NCBI GenBank assembly: GCA_963526495.1
Contig: CAURNT010000042.1
Span: 1 to 5,863 of the forward strand
Origin: CAURNT01 sp963526495
Lineage (GTDB): Bacteria; Fusobacteriota; Fusobacteriia; Fusobacteriales; Leptotrichiaceae
Direction: 5' to 3'
Length of the DNA stretch: 5,863 nt
This document shows positions 5,768-5,863 of the stretch, piece after piece. Position 1 is the first letter of the stretch; each line of letters begins with the position of its first letter. The position numbers were made by a program, and so were the translations under genes. The notes below the pieces were generated by a model that had not been told where the DNA came from, made no database searches, and was given only the letters and a program-made list of their open reading frames with translations.

Positions 5768-5863
5768 CTTTAATTTTAATAATAAACATATTTTTTATAA
5801 ATTATAATAAATTTAGGGTATTATTAATTTTTTAACTTGTTAAAGTTTCATATAATGCACTAC
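5768..5863. other. AT-rich region upstream of the pta promoter; no confident gene
   Basis: I see no complete gene here. On the minus strand an open frame entering from the right edge would end at a TAA around 5834-5836 (last residues SALYETLTS), and another at 5840-5842 (VVHYMKL); either could be the tail of an upstream gene, but too little is visible to choose. An imperfect palindrome TTTAACTTGTTAAA spans 5831-5844. A plus-strand TATAAT occurs at 5851-5856 without a convincing -35 box. Confidence 0.35.

Noticed and set aside
5851..5856. Plus-strand TATAAT suggesting a divergent promoter
   Set aside because: No -35 box stands 16-18 bp upstream and the window ends 7 bp later, so there is no gene to support it; such hexamers are frequent in DNA this AT-rich.

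Overview
The window is strongly AT-rich and reads as one five-gene operon plus two tRNA genes, all transcribed from the minus strand (right to left). TGG encodes Trp and TGA serves as a stop, so the standard code applies, which argues against Mycoplasma-type genomes. Extreme AT content, strong AAGGAGG-type ribosome sites, TTGACA-type promoters and an anaerobe-style acetate pathway suggest a low-GC fermentative bacterium. My best guess is Fusobacteriota, perhaps the Leptotrichiaceae (Leptotrichia/Sneathia/Streptobacillus). That is an inference from style, and a low-GC Firmicute is not excluded.

Layout in transcription order. 5768-5863: AT-rich upstream sequence with no confident gene. 5739-5767: probable promoter. 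4663-5691: pta (phosphate acetyltransferase). 3456-4649: ackA (acetate kinase). 3423-3447: stem-loop with a UCCG tetraloop, a possible attenuator. 2496-3401: ABC-2 transporter ATPase, probably starting at TTG. 1654-2499: ABC-2 permease, overlapping the ATPase gene by ATGA. 287-1645: RclA-like FAD-dependent disulfide oxidoreductase. 251-281: strong intrinsic terminator. Then come a promoter (192-220) and tRNA-Met(CAU) (100-176), a second promoter of the same design (61-89), and the 5' half of tRNA-Leu(UAA) (1-39), cut by the window edge.

How the genes work together. Pta and AckA convert acetyl-CoA to acetate via acetyl phosphate and make ATP by substrate-level phosphorylation. The two ABC genes encode a membrane export system of the DrrAB/ABC-2 type with unknown cargo. 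The last gene encodes a flavoprotein that looks like E. coli RclA, a reductase linked to reactive chlorine and copper stress. Tight spacing (13 bp, 54 bp with a stem-loop, 4-bp overlap, 8 bp) and a single strong terminator suggest co-transcription, with the stem-loop possibly lowering expression of the last three genes. A functional link between acetate fermentation and the transporter/oxidoreductase is not shown by the sequence.

No mobile element, CRISPR array, pseudogene or clearly novel system is visible. The most interesting points are the operon composition, the internal UCCG stem-loop and the duplicated tRNA promoter module.
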